Part shown: piece after piece, positions 1 through 8,629 of the stretch
Numbering within the stretch: the first letter of the stretch is position 1
Layout: each line of letters starts with the position of its first letter
Source: Bacteroidales bacterium
GTDB lineage: Bacteria; Bacteroidota; Bacteroidia; Bacteroidales; FEN-979
NCBI GenBank assembly: GCA_023231005.1
Contig: JALNWG010000019.1
Location: 1-63,989, forward strand
DNA: 63,989 nucleotides
Reading direction: 5' to 3'
Made by a program: the position numbers and the translations under genes
The notes under the pieces: model-generated
Told to the model about the DNA's origin: nothing
What the model saw: the letters and a program-made list of their open reading frames with translations, nothing else
Databases searched by the model: none

Positions 1-327
1 GGCTTGAAGGAATCCAAAATAAAAGGCGATACAAAGCCCAATGATAAAAAAAAGCAGGATCAGAAATTTGCCCTGCTGGATAAGGTAAGTTTTACAAGTT
101 TCAAAGATGATCTTTGAAACATCTAACATCGATTTGTGCGCTCCCAGTTTCCTTACTTTCTGAAATTGGCACAGACCGAAAAGAAGGCCGAAAAAACAAA
201 CCAAAAAACCAAAAAGCAATAAATTGTTTTGATGGGAGGTCAGGTTTGGAATGTTAAGATCAGCCTCACTTGCAAAGGTCAAATAAGGAACCAATAGAGC
301 TGCAAAAAATGCACCCAGTTTTTTCAT
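1..327 (-). CDS. hppA: Membrane-bound ion-translocating pyrophosphatase, N-terminal part
   Basis: The reading frame is open from the ATG at 327 to the window edge, giving 109 residues without a stop. It has a hydrophobic start (MKKLGAFFAALL), a second membrane segment around residues 31-50 and a third around 89-107. Between them lies a cytoplasmic loop containing IIFETCKTYLIQQGKF. That loop resembles the N-terminal region of bacterial membrane pyrophosphatases, which hydrolyse PPi and pump H+ or Na+ across the inner membrane. The catalytic loops lie outside the window, so ion specificity cannot be judged. It is transcribed divergently from the nuclease operon. The assignment rests on N-terminal resemblance only. 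Confidence 0.75.
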   Translation of the reverse strand, partial: MKKLGAFFAALLVPYLTFASEADLNIPNLTSHQNNLLLFGFLVCFFGLLFGLCQFQKVRKLGAHKSMLDVSKIIFETCKTYLIQQGKFLILLFFIIGLCIAFYFGFLQA

Positions 328-353
328 ATGAAATATTTAATTTATTATTCCTA

Positions 354-361
354 CAAATTTA
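354..361 (-). promoter_or_regulatory. -7 element for hppA
   Basis: TAAATTTG on the minus strand, 26 nt upstream of the hppA ATG, matches the Bacteroidota -7 consensus TAnnTTTG. No clear TTG lies at the expected -33 distance. Confidence 0.45.
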
Positions 362-397
362 CATCTTTTTTCAAACCCGGAGTTTTTTTCCACTTGT

Positions 398-429
398 TTT
401 GTCTGTTCGGGAAAATTCCCGTAAATTTG
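398..429 (+). promoter_or_regulatory. Bacteroidota-type promoter with internal inverted repeat
   Basis: TTTG at 398-401 and TAAATTTG at 422-429 are separated by 20 nt, a full match to the Bacteroidota sigma-ABfr promoter. The ATG at 456 is 26 nt downstream of the -7 box. Between the boxes, 408-421 is an inverted repeat (CGGGAA-AA-TTCCCG), placed where a repressor could block RNA polymerase (inference). Confidence 0.7.
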
Positions 430-455
430 TAATATGAAAACGTCCGGAATAATTG

Positions 456-1037
456 ATGGATAAAATAAGACTGGATATTATTGGAATGTCTTACAGCCAG
501 TCGCAAAGCGGCGCGTATGCGTTAATTTTGGGCGAACGAGATGGGAAACGGCGCCTGCCCATCATAATCGGTGGATTTGAAGCCCAGTCCATTGCCATTG
601 AACTCGAAAAAATTAAAACTCCCCGGCCCCTAACCCATGATTTGTTTAAGGCTTTTGCTGAAGCCTATCACATTGTTATCACAGAAGTCGTAATCAATAA
701 ATTCAGTGAAGGTATCTTCTATGCAAAACTGGTTTGCAGTGATGAAAAAACTAAAACAGAAATAGATTCACGAACATCCGATGCCATCGCACTGGCCTTA
801 CGCTTTAATTGCCCGATCTATACCTTCGAAAATATTATGAGTAATGCCGGAATTATGATGGATGAGGATAATGATCTGACCAAACCGGAAGAAAAAGTGG
901 AAGATCCTGCTGCCTCGCCTGAATCTTTTTCAGATATTCCCATCAGTGACCTGAAAAATATGTTGCGGGAAGCTGTTGAAAATGAAGAATATGAAAAAGC
1001 ATCCAAAATCCGAGATGAATTGAACAAACGGAAATAA
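456..1037 (+). CDS. Bifunctional nuclease (DUF151/BFN) with C-terminal UVR motif
   Basis: The protein has 193 residues. The N-terminal ~130 residues are a BFN/DUF151 domain (motifs LPIIIGGFEAQSIA and SRTSDAIALALR), a family described with nuclease activity. The C-terminus (about 160-193, SDLKNMLREAVENEEYEKA) is a UVR motif as found in UvrB and UvrC, usual for the Bacteroidota members. The TTG at 453 would add one residue, but the ATG at 456 is preferred. It is the first gene of a tight plus-strand run (14 bp before the permease). A role in nucleic-acid turnover would fit the nucleotide genes downstream, but this is inference. Confidence 0.88.
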   Translation: MDKIRLDIIGMSYSQSQSGAYALILGERDGKRRLPIIIGGFEAQSIAIELEKIKTPRPLTHDLFKAFAEAYHIVITEVVINKFSEGIFYAKLVCSDEKTKTEIDSRTSDAIALALRFNCPIYTFENIMSNAGIMMDEDNDLTKPEEKVEDPAASPESFSDIPISDLKNMLREAVENEEYEKASKIRDELNKRK

Positions 1038-1051
1038 ACTACGGAAACTCT

Positions 1052-2299
1052 ATGGCGATAAAACAACGACTCATCCTTCTTAATTTTTTACAATTTTTTA
1101 TTTGGGGAACATGGTTGCTGACCATTGCTGCCTATTGGTTTCAAACCAAGCATTGGTCAGGAACTGATTTCGGGGCCATTTTTTCAACCATGGGGATTGC
1201 CTCCTTATTCATGCCGGCTATTGCAGGAATAATAGCTGACCGATGGATCAATGCTGAAAAATTATATGGAATATTTCACATACTATCCGCTGGGATCCTG
1301 TTTACGGTTCCTTCCATGAACAACCCTACGGCCATGTTTTGGATCATGATGGCTGACATGATTTGTTATATGCCAACCATCGCCCTTGGTATTACCGTTT
1401 CATATTCGGCCCTTAAAAGTGAAGGAAAGGACATTGTGAAAGATTATCCACCCATCAGGGTGTGGGGCACTGTTGGATTTATTGTTGCCCTTTGGATCAT
1501 CAGCCTCGCTGGTCTTGAAACATCATCGGGACAGTTTTATATTGCTGCTACTGCCTCTCTGATATTGGGACTTTATGCTTTTACTTTGCCCAAATGCCCA
1601 CCGCTGGGGAAAACGCAGAAGAATTCCTTGATCAGTGCCTTTGGCCTGGATGCATTCAGACTCTTTAAAAAGACGAAGATGGCCTTATTCTTCATCTTTG
1701 CAATGTTACTTGGAGCTGCTTTGCAATTGACCAACGCTTATGGCGATACTTTCCTGCACGATTTTGCGAACATTCCTGAGTTCAAAAATTTGATCGCTGT
1801 TAAATACCCGGCAATCATCATGTCAATTTCACAAATTTCCGAAACCCTCTTCATTCTTACCATACCGTTTTTTCTTAGAAAGTTCGGGATAAAAAAAGTT
1901 ATGCTGTTTAGTATGATTGCTTGGGTACTCAGATTCGGGCTCTTTGCCTATGGCGATCCGGGTAGTGGACTTTGGATGATCATCGCTTCCTGCATCATTT
2001 ATGGAATGGCATTCGATTTTTTCAACATTTCCGGTTCTTTGTATGTCGAATCACAAAGTGATCCTGGAATCAGAGCCAGCGCTCAGGGCGTATTTATGGT
2101 GATGACCAATGGTTTCGGGGCTTTCTTCGGGAGCAGGATCAGTGGAATTGTAATCGACAATTTTTTTACTTTGAACGATGGTCGTTTCGATTGGAAAGGA
2201 ATCTGGCTTGCATTTGCTGGTTATGCATTGGTGGTCGCCATACTCTTTGCCATCTTTTTTCACCATAAACATGACCCAAAATCTTTTGTGAAAATTTAA
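1052..2299 (+). CDS. nupG: Nucleoside permease, MFS (NHS/NupG family)
   Basis: The 415-residue polytopic inner-membrane protein shows about 12 hydrophobic segments. The start (LNFLQFFIWGTWLLTIAAYW) and the motifs GIIADRWINAEK and PPIRVWGTVGFI are typical of the nucleoside:H+ symporter family (NupG/XapB). The predicted role is proton-driven uptake of nucleosides. It lies 14 bp after the nuclease gene and 23 bp before thyA, so salvage uptake and dTMP synthesis are probably co-transcribed. Substrate range cannot be read from sequence. Confidence 0.85.
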   Translation: MAIKQRLILLNFLQFFIWGTWLLTIAAYWFQTKHWSGTDFGAIFSTMGIASLFMPAIAGIIADRWINAEKLYGIFHILSAGILFTVPSMNNPTAMFWIMMADMICYMPTIALGITVSYSALKSEGKDIVKDYPPIRVWGTVGFIVALWIISLAGLETSSGQFYIAATASLILGLYAFTLPKCPPLGKTQKNSLISAFGLDAFRLFKKTKMALFFIFAMLLGAALQLTNAYGDTFLHDFANIPEFKNLIAVKYPAIIMSISQISETLFILTIPFFLRKFGIKKVMLFSMIAWVLRFGLFAYGDPGSGLWMIIASCIIYGMAFDFFNISGSLYVESQSDPGIRASAQGVFMVMTNGFGAFFGSRISGIVIDNFFTLNDGRFDWKGIWLAFAGYALVVAILFAIFFHHKHDPKSFVKI

Positions 2300-2322
2300 T
2301 CTTTTTATTTCGTTGTTTAATT

Positions 2323-3117
2323 ATGAAGCAATATCTTGATCTATTAGATCATGTTTTGAAAAATGGCGTTCAAAAGCAAGATCGCACGGGTACTGGCACA
2401 ATTAGTGTTTTTGGTTACCAGATGCGCTTTGATCTGAGAGAAAAATTCCCTTTAATTACGACCAAAAAACTACACCTTCGCTCCATCATATATGAATTGC
2501 TATGGTTCCTAAAGGGGTCAACAAATATTAAATTCCTTATAGATAATAAGGTGACCATCTGGAACGAATGGGCAGATACCCAGGGAAATTTGGGACCCAT
2601 ATATGGTTATCAGTGGCGTTCATGGCCAAAACCAGATGGTTCTCATGTTGATCAGATTCAAGGGGTCATCGATTCAATCCGGAACAACCCCGATTCACGA
2701 CGGCATATCGTAAGTGCATGGAATGTAGGCGATCTCGATAAAATGGCCTTACCTCCTTGTCACCTGCTATTCCAATTTTATGTGGCTAATGGAACGCTTT
2801 CCTGCCAGATGTATCAACGGAGTTGCGATATTTTTCTTGGAGTTCCTTTCAATATTGCCTCTTATGCCCTTCTTACCAAAATGATTGCACAGGTTGCTGG
2901 CTTGAAACCGGGTGAGTTCGTTCATACCCTCGGAGATGCCCATATTTATCAAAATCATATTGAGCAGGTTAAACTTCAGCTGTCAAGAACGCCTTTTCCT
3001 TTGCCGGAAATGCTCATTAACCCTGACGTTGTAAATATCAATGATTTTCGGTTTGAGGATTTTCAACTTATTGGTTATCAGTCACACCCGCATATCAAAG
3101 GGGAAATAGCTGTTTAA
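2323..3117 (+). CDS. thyA: Thymidylate synthase
   Basis: The 264-residue protein has the same length as E. coli ThyA. Catalytic Cys146 lies in ALPPCHLLFQFYV. Other family motifs are the folate and phosphate-binding RTGTGT near the start, QRSCDIFLGVPFNIASYALL and HTLGDAHIYQNH. The enzyme methylates dUMP to dTMP using methylene-tetrahydrofolate and releases dihydrofolate. The adjacent folA, 10 bp downstream, recycles that product, making a classic thyA-folA pair. The ATG start at 2323 is well supported. Confidence 0.98.
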   Translation: MKQYLDLLDHVLKNGVQKQDRTGTGTISVFGYQMRFDLREKFPLITTKKLHLRSIIYELLWFLKGSTNIKFLIDNKVTIWNEWADTQGNLGPIYGYQWRSWPKPDGSHVDQIQGVIDSIRNNPDSRRHIVSAWNVGDLDKMALPPCHLLFQFYVANGTLSCQMYQRSCDIFLGVPFNIASYALLTKMIAQVAGLKPGEFVHTLGDAHIYQNHIEQVKLQLSRTPFPLPEMLINPDVVNINDFRFEDFQLIGYQSHPHIKGEIAV

Positions 3118-3127
3118 ACATTATCTT

Positions 3128-3622
3128 ATGATTTCAATCATCGTAGCCATCGCCGAAAATCGTGCCATTGGTAAAAATAATGACCTTCTTTGGCATATAC
3201 CTGCCGATATGAAACGATTTAAAGGAATCACCTCCGGGCACCCAATAATTATGGGGAAACGTACCTTCTATTCCCTCCCCCGAAGACCTCTCCCAAATCG
3301 CCGCAATATTGTAATAACCGATGTCCCAGGAGAACAAATACCGGGATGCGATATGGCATACTCCATTCAGGAAACAATAGCCCTTTGTAACCCCCATGAA
3401 GAAAACTTTATTATTGGCGGCGCTTCCATCTATCAACAATTTTTACCTTATACCAATCGTTTGTACCTGACGATGGTACATAAATCATTTGAAGGTGATG
3501 TTTTCTTTCCTGAAATTGATTTTTCCCAGTGGAAACTTTTTTCAAAGGAAAATTTTGAACCGTCAGAGGGAGTCGATTTTAGCTATTCCTTTGAGATATA
3601 TAATAGGATAACATCATTCTAA
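3128..3622 (+). CDS. folA: Dihydrofolate reductase
   Basis: The protein has 164 residues with the DHFR signature at the N-terminus (IVAIAENRAIGKNNDLLWHI), the catalytic acidic residue in the following PADMKRFK segment, the NADPH-binding IIMGKRTFYSLP, and IIGGASIYQQFLPY near the C-terminus. It reduces dihydrofolate to tetrahydrofolate and is paired with thyA, 10 bp upstream. Length and motif order are normal for chromosomal FolA. Confidence 0.97.
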   Translation: MISIIVAIAENRAIGKNNDLLWHIPADMKRFKGITSGHPIIMGKRTFYSLPRRPLPNRRNIVITDVPGEQIPGCDMAYSIQETIALCNPHEENFIIGGASIYQQFLPYTNRLYLTMVHKSFEGDVFFPEIDFSQWKLFSKENFEPSEGVDFSYSFEIYNRITSF

Positions 3623-3632
3623 TTTCTGGAAT

Positions 3633-4454
3633 ATGAAGAAAAGTCCCTTTGTTTTCTTCGCGTTGCTCCTGACTTTATCATGTATTTCCTGTAAAAAAGA
3701 CAAAGAGTATGATATGCATCCCAACCTGAACGTTGCCGATGATGTTATTCTCTTGCACCGACCTTTTCTATACGTAACTCAGATGCTTGTGAAGGCTGTG
3801 GTTGACTCCACATTAAAAGCCGCACATCATACCATTATTGATAGCGCCCTGGTTACTTTCGATCCAACAAACAATAAATATATTTTTGAATTTACAGGGA
3901 AACTATGCCTTGATAGTGTTGTCCGAAATGGTTCCTTCACCGCACAAGTCGATACGAATTTCTTTAATCAGGGGGCAGTAACAAAAATCATTTACCATCA
4001 GTATTTTGAAGATATTCACCTGATCACCGGTAACGATAGTATGGTATGTACCGGACTTCAAAACGGATCTTATCAGTTTGATCGATTCATTACCGATGCG
4101 GTCGTTTCAAAAGATTCACTTCATGCTATTCAATGGATGGCGAAATTGCATTTTTCTGTAACTGAAAGTGTTGTAACCCATGGACTAAGCAATTCCGTTA
4201 TGCTTTTCACCGGTTCTTCTTCTGGGTTTTCTTCCGGAGGATATACATTTAGTACTGAAATCACCCGTTCTCTGGCGGTCTGGAATTGTCCCTGGATCCG
4301 GGATGGATTAATTTCTGTAGAAATCCCCGACTTGCCATTCTCCAATGGGACTATCGAATTCATGGCAGGTACCCTCTGTAACAGTGCAATCAAATATGAT
4401 TTCGAAGGAAATCTGTTTTTATTGTGGATGAAAGAAAAGTTTTTGAAATATTAA
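3633..4454 (+). CDS. Putative lipoprotein of unknown function
   Basis: The 273-residue protein has a signal sequence with a lipobox-like Cys (LSCISC followed by KKDKEYD), the usual Bacteroidota lipoprotein start. The mature part looks beta-rich, with alternating hydrophobic and polar residues and no recognised motif. It lies 10 bp after folA and is probably the last gene of the nuclease-nupG-thyA-folA operon. Its TAA stop (4452-4454) lies inside a TTAA that also holds the stop of the opposing gene. I do not recognise a family. Confidence 0.7.
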   Translation: MKKSPFVFFALLLTLSCISCKKDKEYDMHPNLNVADDVILLHRPFLYVTQMLVKAVVDSTLKAAHHTIIDSALVTFDPTNNKYIFEFTGKLCLDSVVRNGSFTAQVDTNFFNQGAVTKIIYHQYFEDIHLITGNDSMVCTGLQNGSYQFDRFITDAVVSKDSLHAIQWMAKLHFSVTESVVTHGLSNSVMLFTGSSSGFSSGGYTFSTEITRSLAVWNCPWIRDGLISVEIPDLPFSNGTIEFMAGTLCNSAIKYDFEGNLFLLWMKEKFLKY

Positions 4455-5731
4455 GTTTTCCTTTTTTCTTTTTTTGCGGCAGGGAAGAGAACATTATTCA
4501 GAATCAACCGATATCCTGGAGAATTTGGATGCAAATTCAGGTCGGTTGGGGGATCTCCAACAAGATGCTGATAATCTTCCGGATCATGGCCTCCCAAAAA
4601 AGTCCAGGTCCCTTTTCCAAAATCCCCATGAATATATCTCGCTTCATTGAGCGACTTCGTCTCCCCCAAAATGATTACCCCTGGTTTGATATATTTTTTA
4701 TTGAATGCCGTGGTTTGTCCCATGAATCCATGAATCAATGTTTCATGATCCTGACATAACATACTGGGAACCTGGTCCCATTTAGCAGAAAAGTCAAACA
4801 AGGAAAAGAAGTCATTGTCTTTGGTGATGTTTTTCGGTCGGGTTTCCGTTACATCAATCGACGATATTTCATACTCATACGAATTTTTACTGAGGGTAAA
4901 ATTCTGGAAGGCAAAACAATTTCCAAAATTCAGTTTTTCCTGGGCATCGGGATCCGGGGGGTCATGATCAAACATCACATCACAAATATCGATTCCTTCA
5001 GCAGCCAGAGCAACATCGTAACTATCCGGAGCAGAACACATGGAGAAAAGATATCCGCCCCCGGCCACAAAATCACGGATTTTTAAGGCCACTGCGAGTT
5101 TCATTTGCGATACTTTGGTAAATCCCAATTTTTTCGCCATTTCCTCCTGTACTTGTACATCTTCCTGATACCATGGAAAATTTTTATAAGCAGCCCAAAA
5201 TTTTCCATATTGCCCGGTAAAGTCTTCATGATGAAGGTGCAACCAGTCATACAATGGGAGTACTCCGGCTAAGGTTTCTTCATCATAAATTACTGTGTAA
5301 GGAATTTCAGCATACGTCAATACCAGGGTAACTGCATCATCCCAGGGGAGTTTATTTTTAGGCGAATAAACAGCAATCTTAGGTGCCTTGTGAAGTTTGA
5401 CTTGTTCCATATTAACCTGAGGATTTGCAATCTCCTGAAGAATCGATGTTGCCTGAACATCAGCCAGAACCTGAAAACTCACCCCACGAATAGTACATTC
5501 CTCTTCAAATGAAGAAGTATATGAAAAAAGGAAACTACCACCACGATAATTAAGGAGCCAGGATACCTCAATGTCTTTTTGTAACACCCAGTAAGCTATT
5601 CCATACGCTTTTAAATGGTTTTTCTGGGCTTCATCCATCGGAAGAAGTAAATAAGCGCCATAAAGAGTTTGCCCGATAAAAAAAACGAGGAAAAAAACTA
5701 AAAAAATGGTCTTGTTAAAAAGGCGTTTCAT
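4451..5731 (-). CDS. Exported protein of the Bacteroidota 'asparagine synthetase B'-labelled family
   Basis: The 426-residue protein has an N-terminal signal or anchor (KRLFNKTIFLVFFLVFFIG) and a conserved-looking start of the mature part (LLPMDEAQKNHLKAYGIAYW). I recall homologues carrying the label 'asparagine synthetase B', but neither the N-terminal Cys glutaminase domain nor the PP-loop synthetase motif SGGxDS is present. A stretch near the middle (FVAGGGYLFSMCSAPDSYD) resembles glutamine amidotransferase-like folds (weak). The ATG at 5731 is chosen because AGGAG lies just upstream; in-frame ATGs at 5743 and 5746 also exist. It overlaps the end of dnaB by 17 bp, implying coupling. Confidence 0.72.
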   Translation of the reverse strand: MKRLFNKTIFLVFFLVFFIGQTLYGAYLLLPMDEAQKNHLKAYGIAYWVLQKDIEVSWLLNYRGGSFLFSYTSSFEEECTIRGVSFQVLADVQATSILQEIANPQVNMEQVKLHKAPKIAVYSPKNKLPWDDAVTLVLTYAEIPYTVIYDEETLAGVLPLYDWLHLHHEDFTGQYGKFWAAYKNFPWYQEDVQVQEEMAKKLGFTKVSQMKLAVALKIRDFVAGGGYLFSMCSAPDSYDVALAAEGIDICDVMFDHDPPDPDAQEKLNFGNCFAFQNFTLSKNSYEYEISSIDVTETRPKNITKDNDFFSLFDFSAKWDQVPSMLCQDHETLIHGFMGQTTAFNKKYIKPGVIILGETKSLNEARYIHGDFGKGTWTFLGGHDPEDYQHLVGDPPTDLNLHPNSPGYRLILNNVLFPAAKKEKRKT

Positions 5732-7223
5732 GTGGCTCCTCATCATCCATTTTCGACATTACCGTCCGTGTACGGATGGAACCGTCAAATGACGTATTGG
5801 AAGAAATGGAAGAATGTTGGTCATATTCCATTTCAACATCTGCAAATTTAGCGTATTTCGAAATAAATTGGAGACGAACATCCTTAAGTGGACCATTCCT
5901 GTTTTTTGCAATGCAAACATCTGCTACTCCCGATGTGGAATCCCCGGATTCATCTACATCAATCTTATAATATTCCGGACGGTAGATAAATATTACCATA
6001 TCGGCATCTTGTTCGATAGAACCGGATTCTCTAAGGTCTGAAAGGATGGGTTTCGCGGCGGCGGACCTTTTTTCAGGAGCACGACTTAACTGTGAAAGTG
6101 CGATTACCGGAACATTCAGCTCTTTGGCCAGGCTTTTTAGGGCACGCGAAATACTGCTGATCTCTTGTTCTCTGTTCCCTCGGGTATCCTGACTTCCCTG
6201 CATCAATTGTAGGTAATCAACAATAATGAGTTGAACATCATGATGTGCTTTGAGCCTCCGGCATTTTGCCCGGAGATCAAATATCGAAAGCGCTGCCGTA
6301 TCATCAATGTATAATGGTGCGCTGGTAAGGGAGGAAATCCGCGAATTCAACTGCTGCCACTCATGTTCCTCCATGGATCCCCGTCGTAATTTTTCTTGTG
6401 GAATTTCAGTTTCACTGGAGATCAATCGTGTAACCAATTGAATAGATGACATTTCAAGAGAAAATACGGCTACCGGTTTTTTAAAATCAACCGCTGCGTT
6501 TCGTGCCATGGTCAACGCAAAAGCAGTTTTCCCCATTCCAGGACGGGAAGCAACAATGATCAGATCCGATTTTTGCCAGCCTGACGTTATCCTGTCCAAC
6601 TCAGTAAAACCAGATCCTACACCACGAAGCTGACCTTCATGCTCATGTCCGGCTACAATTTCCTTGATGGCTTCCGTAATAATGGAGTGCATATCAAGGT
6701 AAGACTTACCGATACTTCCTTCGCTGATTGAAAATAAACCATTTTCAGCCTTGTCAAGCAGCTCGAAAACATCTGTGGAATCTTCATAAGCCTCTTTGAT
6801 TATTCCGGACGAAACCCGGATCAGTTCACGCTGAATGAATTTCTGCAGGATGATCCGGGAATGAAATTCAATATTCGCTGCTGATGCAATCCGGTTCGTA
6901 AGCATTGTAATATAATACGGCCCCCCTACAATTTCCAACTCTCCGCTTTTTCGTAAAGCTTCCGTCACAGTGAGAATATCAACCGGTTCATTCGCGCCAA
7001 ACAAGCGCTGAATAGCGGAAAATATGATCTGATTGTTTTCTTTATAAAAAACTTCGGGTTTCAGTACTTCAATGACTTCGGCGAGACGATCATTTTCAAG
7101 CATCATGGCCCCCAATACAGCCTCTTCAAGGTCTGTCGCCTGTGGGGGAATCTTCCCGTGTTCAAAAATGGGCTCATTGAATGCCGGTTTTCGGGAACGT
7201 TTACGGATATTTTGTTCTTCCAT
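5715..7223 (-). CDS. dnaB: Replicative DNA helicase
   Basis: The protein has 502 residues. The N-terminal DnaB domain (about 25-130, ATDLEEAVLGAMMLEN) is followed by a linker and a RecA-like C-terminal domain with Walker A at 225-233 (SRPGMGKTA), Walker B around LIIVDYLQLM, and the DLRESGSIEQDADMVIFIYRPE block. It forms the hexameric helicase that unwinds the replication fork. No intein is present. The downstream asparagine synthetase B-like gene overlaps its 3' end. Confidence 0.97.
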   Translation of the reverse strand: MEEQNIRKRSRKPAFNEPIFEHGKIPPQATDLEEAVLGAMMLENDRLAEVIEVLKPEVFYKENNQIIFSAIQRLFGANEPVDILTVTEALRKSGELEIVGGPYYITMLTNRIASAANIEFHSRIILQKFIQRELIRVSSGIIKEAYEDSTDVFELLDKAENGLFSISEGSIGKSYLDMHSIITEAIKEIVAGHEHEGQLRGVGSGFTELDRITSGWQKSDLIIVASRPGMGKTAFALTMARNAAVDFKKPVAVFSLEMSSIQLVTRLISSETEIPQEKLRRGSMEEHEWQQLNSRISSLTSAPLYIDDTAALSIFDLRAKCRRLKAHHDVQLIIVDYLQLMQGSQDTRGNREQEISSISRALKSLAKELNVPVIALSQLSRAPEKRSAAAKPILSDLRESGSIEQDADMVIFIYRPEYYKIDVDESGDSTSGVADVCIAKNRNGPLKDVRLQFISKYAKFADVEMEYDQHSSISSNTSFDGSIRTRTVMSKMDDEEPHETPF

Positions 7224-7227
7224 ACGC

Positions 7228-7235
7228 CAAAAGTA
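7228..7235 (-). promoter_or_regulatory. -7 element for dnaB
   Basis: TACTTTTG on the minus strand ends 5 bases before the dnaB ATG at 7223, so the transcript would be leaderless or nearly so. About 20 nt upstream the minus strand reads TGTG, a weak -33. Confidence 0.4.
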
Positions 7236-7286
7236 GGTCTATTCTATTTTGATAACACAGCCTGCCCCGTTTTTTTTTATTAACAA

Positions 7287-8528
7287 CTATAAGCAAAAAC
7301 TAAGCCCTATATGTACCCATTTATGCCACCAGCCTTGTTCATATTCTGGACTCAGAAGAAATTGCTCAATATCAAAACGGAAACCTTGATATGTCATGGT
7401 AATCCCGACAGAGTTTTGAAAGACAAATCTGGAAATCTTATTCGATGGCAATGTATACGGGCTTGATTTATTGATCATTCCTCCTTCTAACGTGGCATCA
7501 TAACCAATTATTTTTGCGTTGCCCGTTAGAAAAAGAAACAGTTGGAATTTCTGTAGCTTTGACTCTGCTGTGAAATTTCGCCGGGATATACCGAGATTCG
7601 AAAAAAAAGGATTCATCCAGCCGGTCCGTAACTGAAAACCTCCGCTCATATTTGTATACAAAGTCCCCATTGTGCCACTGGAAATCAGCAGCAAATCAAG
7701 GTACTTCTTTTTAATGACCCCTTTTTCAAAAATGATGGAATAGTTGAGAACGAGATCGTTATGAATTTGGTATTCCCATCCCAACGGTTCATTATTACTG
7801 GGAACGGTGTTATGAAACGATTTCTGCACCCACCCGCCAAATGAATCCGGACCGATGATGCCCAAATCGAGTTCACTGCGCTGGCGAAACCCATGACTTG
7901 CATCATTGGTGATTTTAAAACTTTTCAGATAAAGATAAGCAGCATAAGGACGGTCTCCATATAATATTCCACCGGTTTTTGTCGTGGATGGGGTATACAT
8001 GTTTTGCACAAGGGATATCCCATAATAATTCATCCCAGCTCCCCAATAGGGTACCATTAAGTGGCTGGCCGGATTCATTTGTAGTACCTTACTGATCCAA
8101 TCCAGACGAATGCCGTTGGTGTAAAACCGATCGGTATAATCCAGGATATCATTATCAAAACCAACGCGAAAAAAAGATTCCTGAGCTAACGTGATCATGG
8201 TCGGAAATTTGGAGTTGGCCTGCTGTGAAAAAAAGAAGGAACGACTTCCTGGTTCATTCAGATCAAGGTCAATTTTTTGTGTCCGGAGATAGTTGAGTTT
8301 CCGGATGATCAATGAATCCTGATTTCTTTGTGGCAAAGTCGGAATTACTTCTTTCTTTTTACTTTTTAGAACCGGTAATAGTTTTACTTCATCTTTTTTG
8401 GATGTAATTGAGGGACGAGGTAAAAATATAGTGACTCCATGAGGGGAAATAAGCGGATGAGCAATTTTTTTTCCCTCACACCGGGTGAGTAAAATCAGCA
8501 GGATAATAAAGAATAGCCTACATTTCAT
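7287..8528 (-). CDS. LpxR-type lipid A deacylase (DUF2219 family)
   Basis: The 413-residue protein starts with a lipoprotein-like signal (LILLTRCEGKK), followed by a basic linker and an outer-membrane beta-barrel domain from about residue 110. LpxR-family motifs are in order: FDNDILDYTDRFYTNG, YGDRPYAAYLYL, LGIIGPDSFG and GWEYQIHNDLVL. Known LpxR is a Ca-dependent 3'-O-deacylase that removes acyl chains from lipid A at the cell surface. A possible lipoprotein anchor in front of the barrel is unusual. A PagL-type deacylase and lpxK are also in this window. Confidence 0.8.
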   Translation of the reverse strand: MKCRLFFIILLILLTRCEGKKIAHPLISPHGVTIFLPRPSITSKKDEVKLLPVLKSKKKEVIPTLPQRNQDSLIIRKLNYLRTQKIDLDLNEPGSRSFFFSQQANSKFPTMITLAQESFFRVGFDNDILDYTDRFYTNGIRLDWISKVLQMNPASHLMVPYWGAGMNYYGISLVQNMYTPSTTKTGGILYGDRPYAAYLYLKSFKITNDASHGFRQRSELDLGIIGPDSFGGWVQKSFHNTVPSNNEPLGWEYQIHNDLVLNYSIIFEKGVIKKKYLDLLLISSGTMGTLYTNMSGGFQLRTGWMNPFFSNLGISRRNFTAESKLQKFQLFLFLTGNAKIIGYDATLEGGMINKSSPYTLPSNKISRFVFQNSVGITMTYQGFRFDIEQFLLSPEYEQGWWHKWVHIGLSFCL

Positions 8529-8536
8529 AAGTATTA

Positions 8537-8544
8537 CAAAGGTA
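8537..8544 (-). promoter_or_regulatory. -7 element for the LpxR-like gene
   Basis: TACCTTTG on the minus strand, 8 nt upstream of the ATG at 8528, fits TAnnTTTG. No -33 TTG is seen at the usual distance. Confidence 0.4.
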
Positions 8545-8629
8545 ACTAAATGTGATCATTGAACGATACTTGTGTAAATTTTGCCGACTTTGTACTTTTT
8601 ACGATTAATTTTACTCTGGATTTTGAAAT

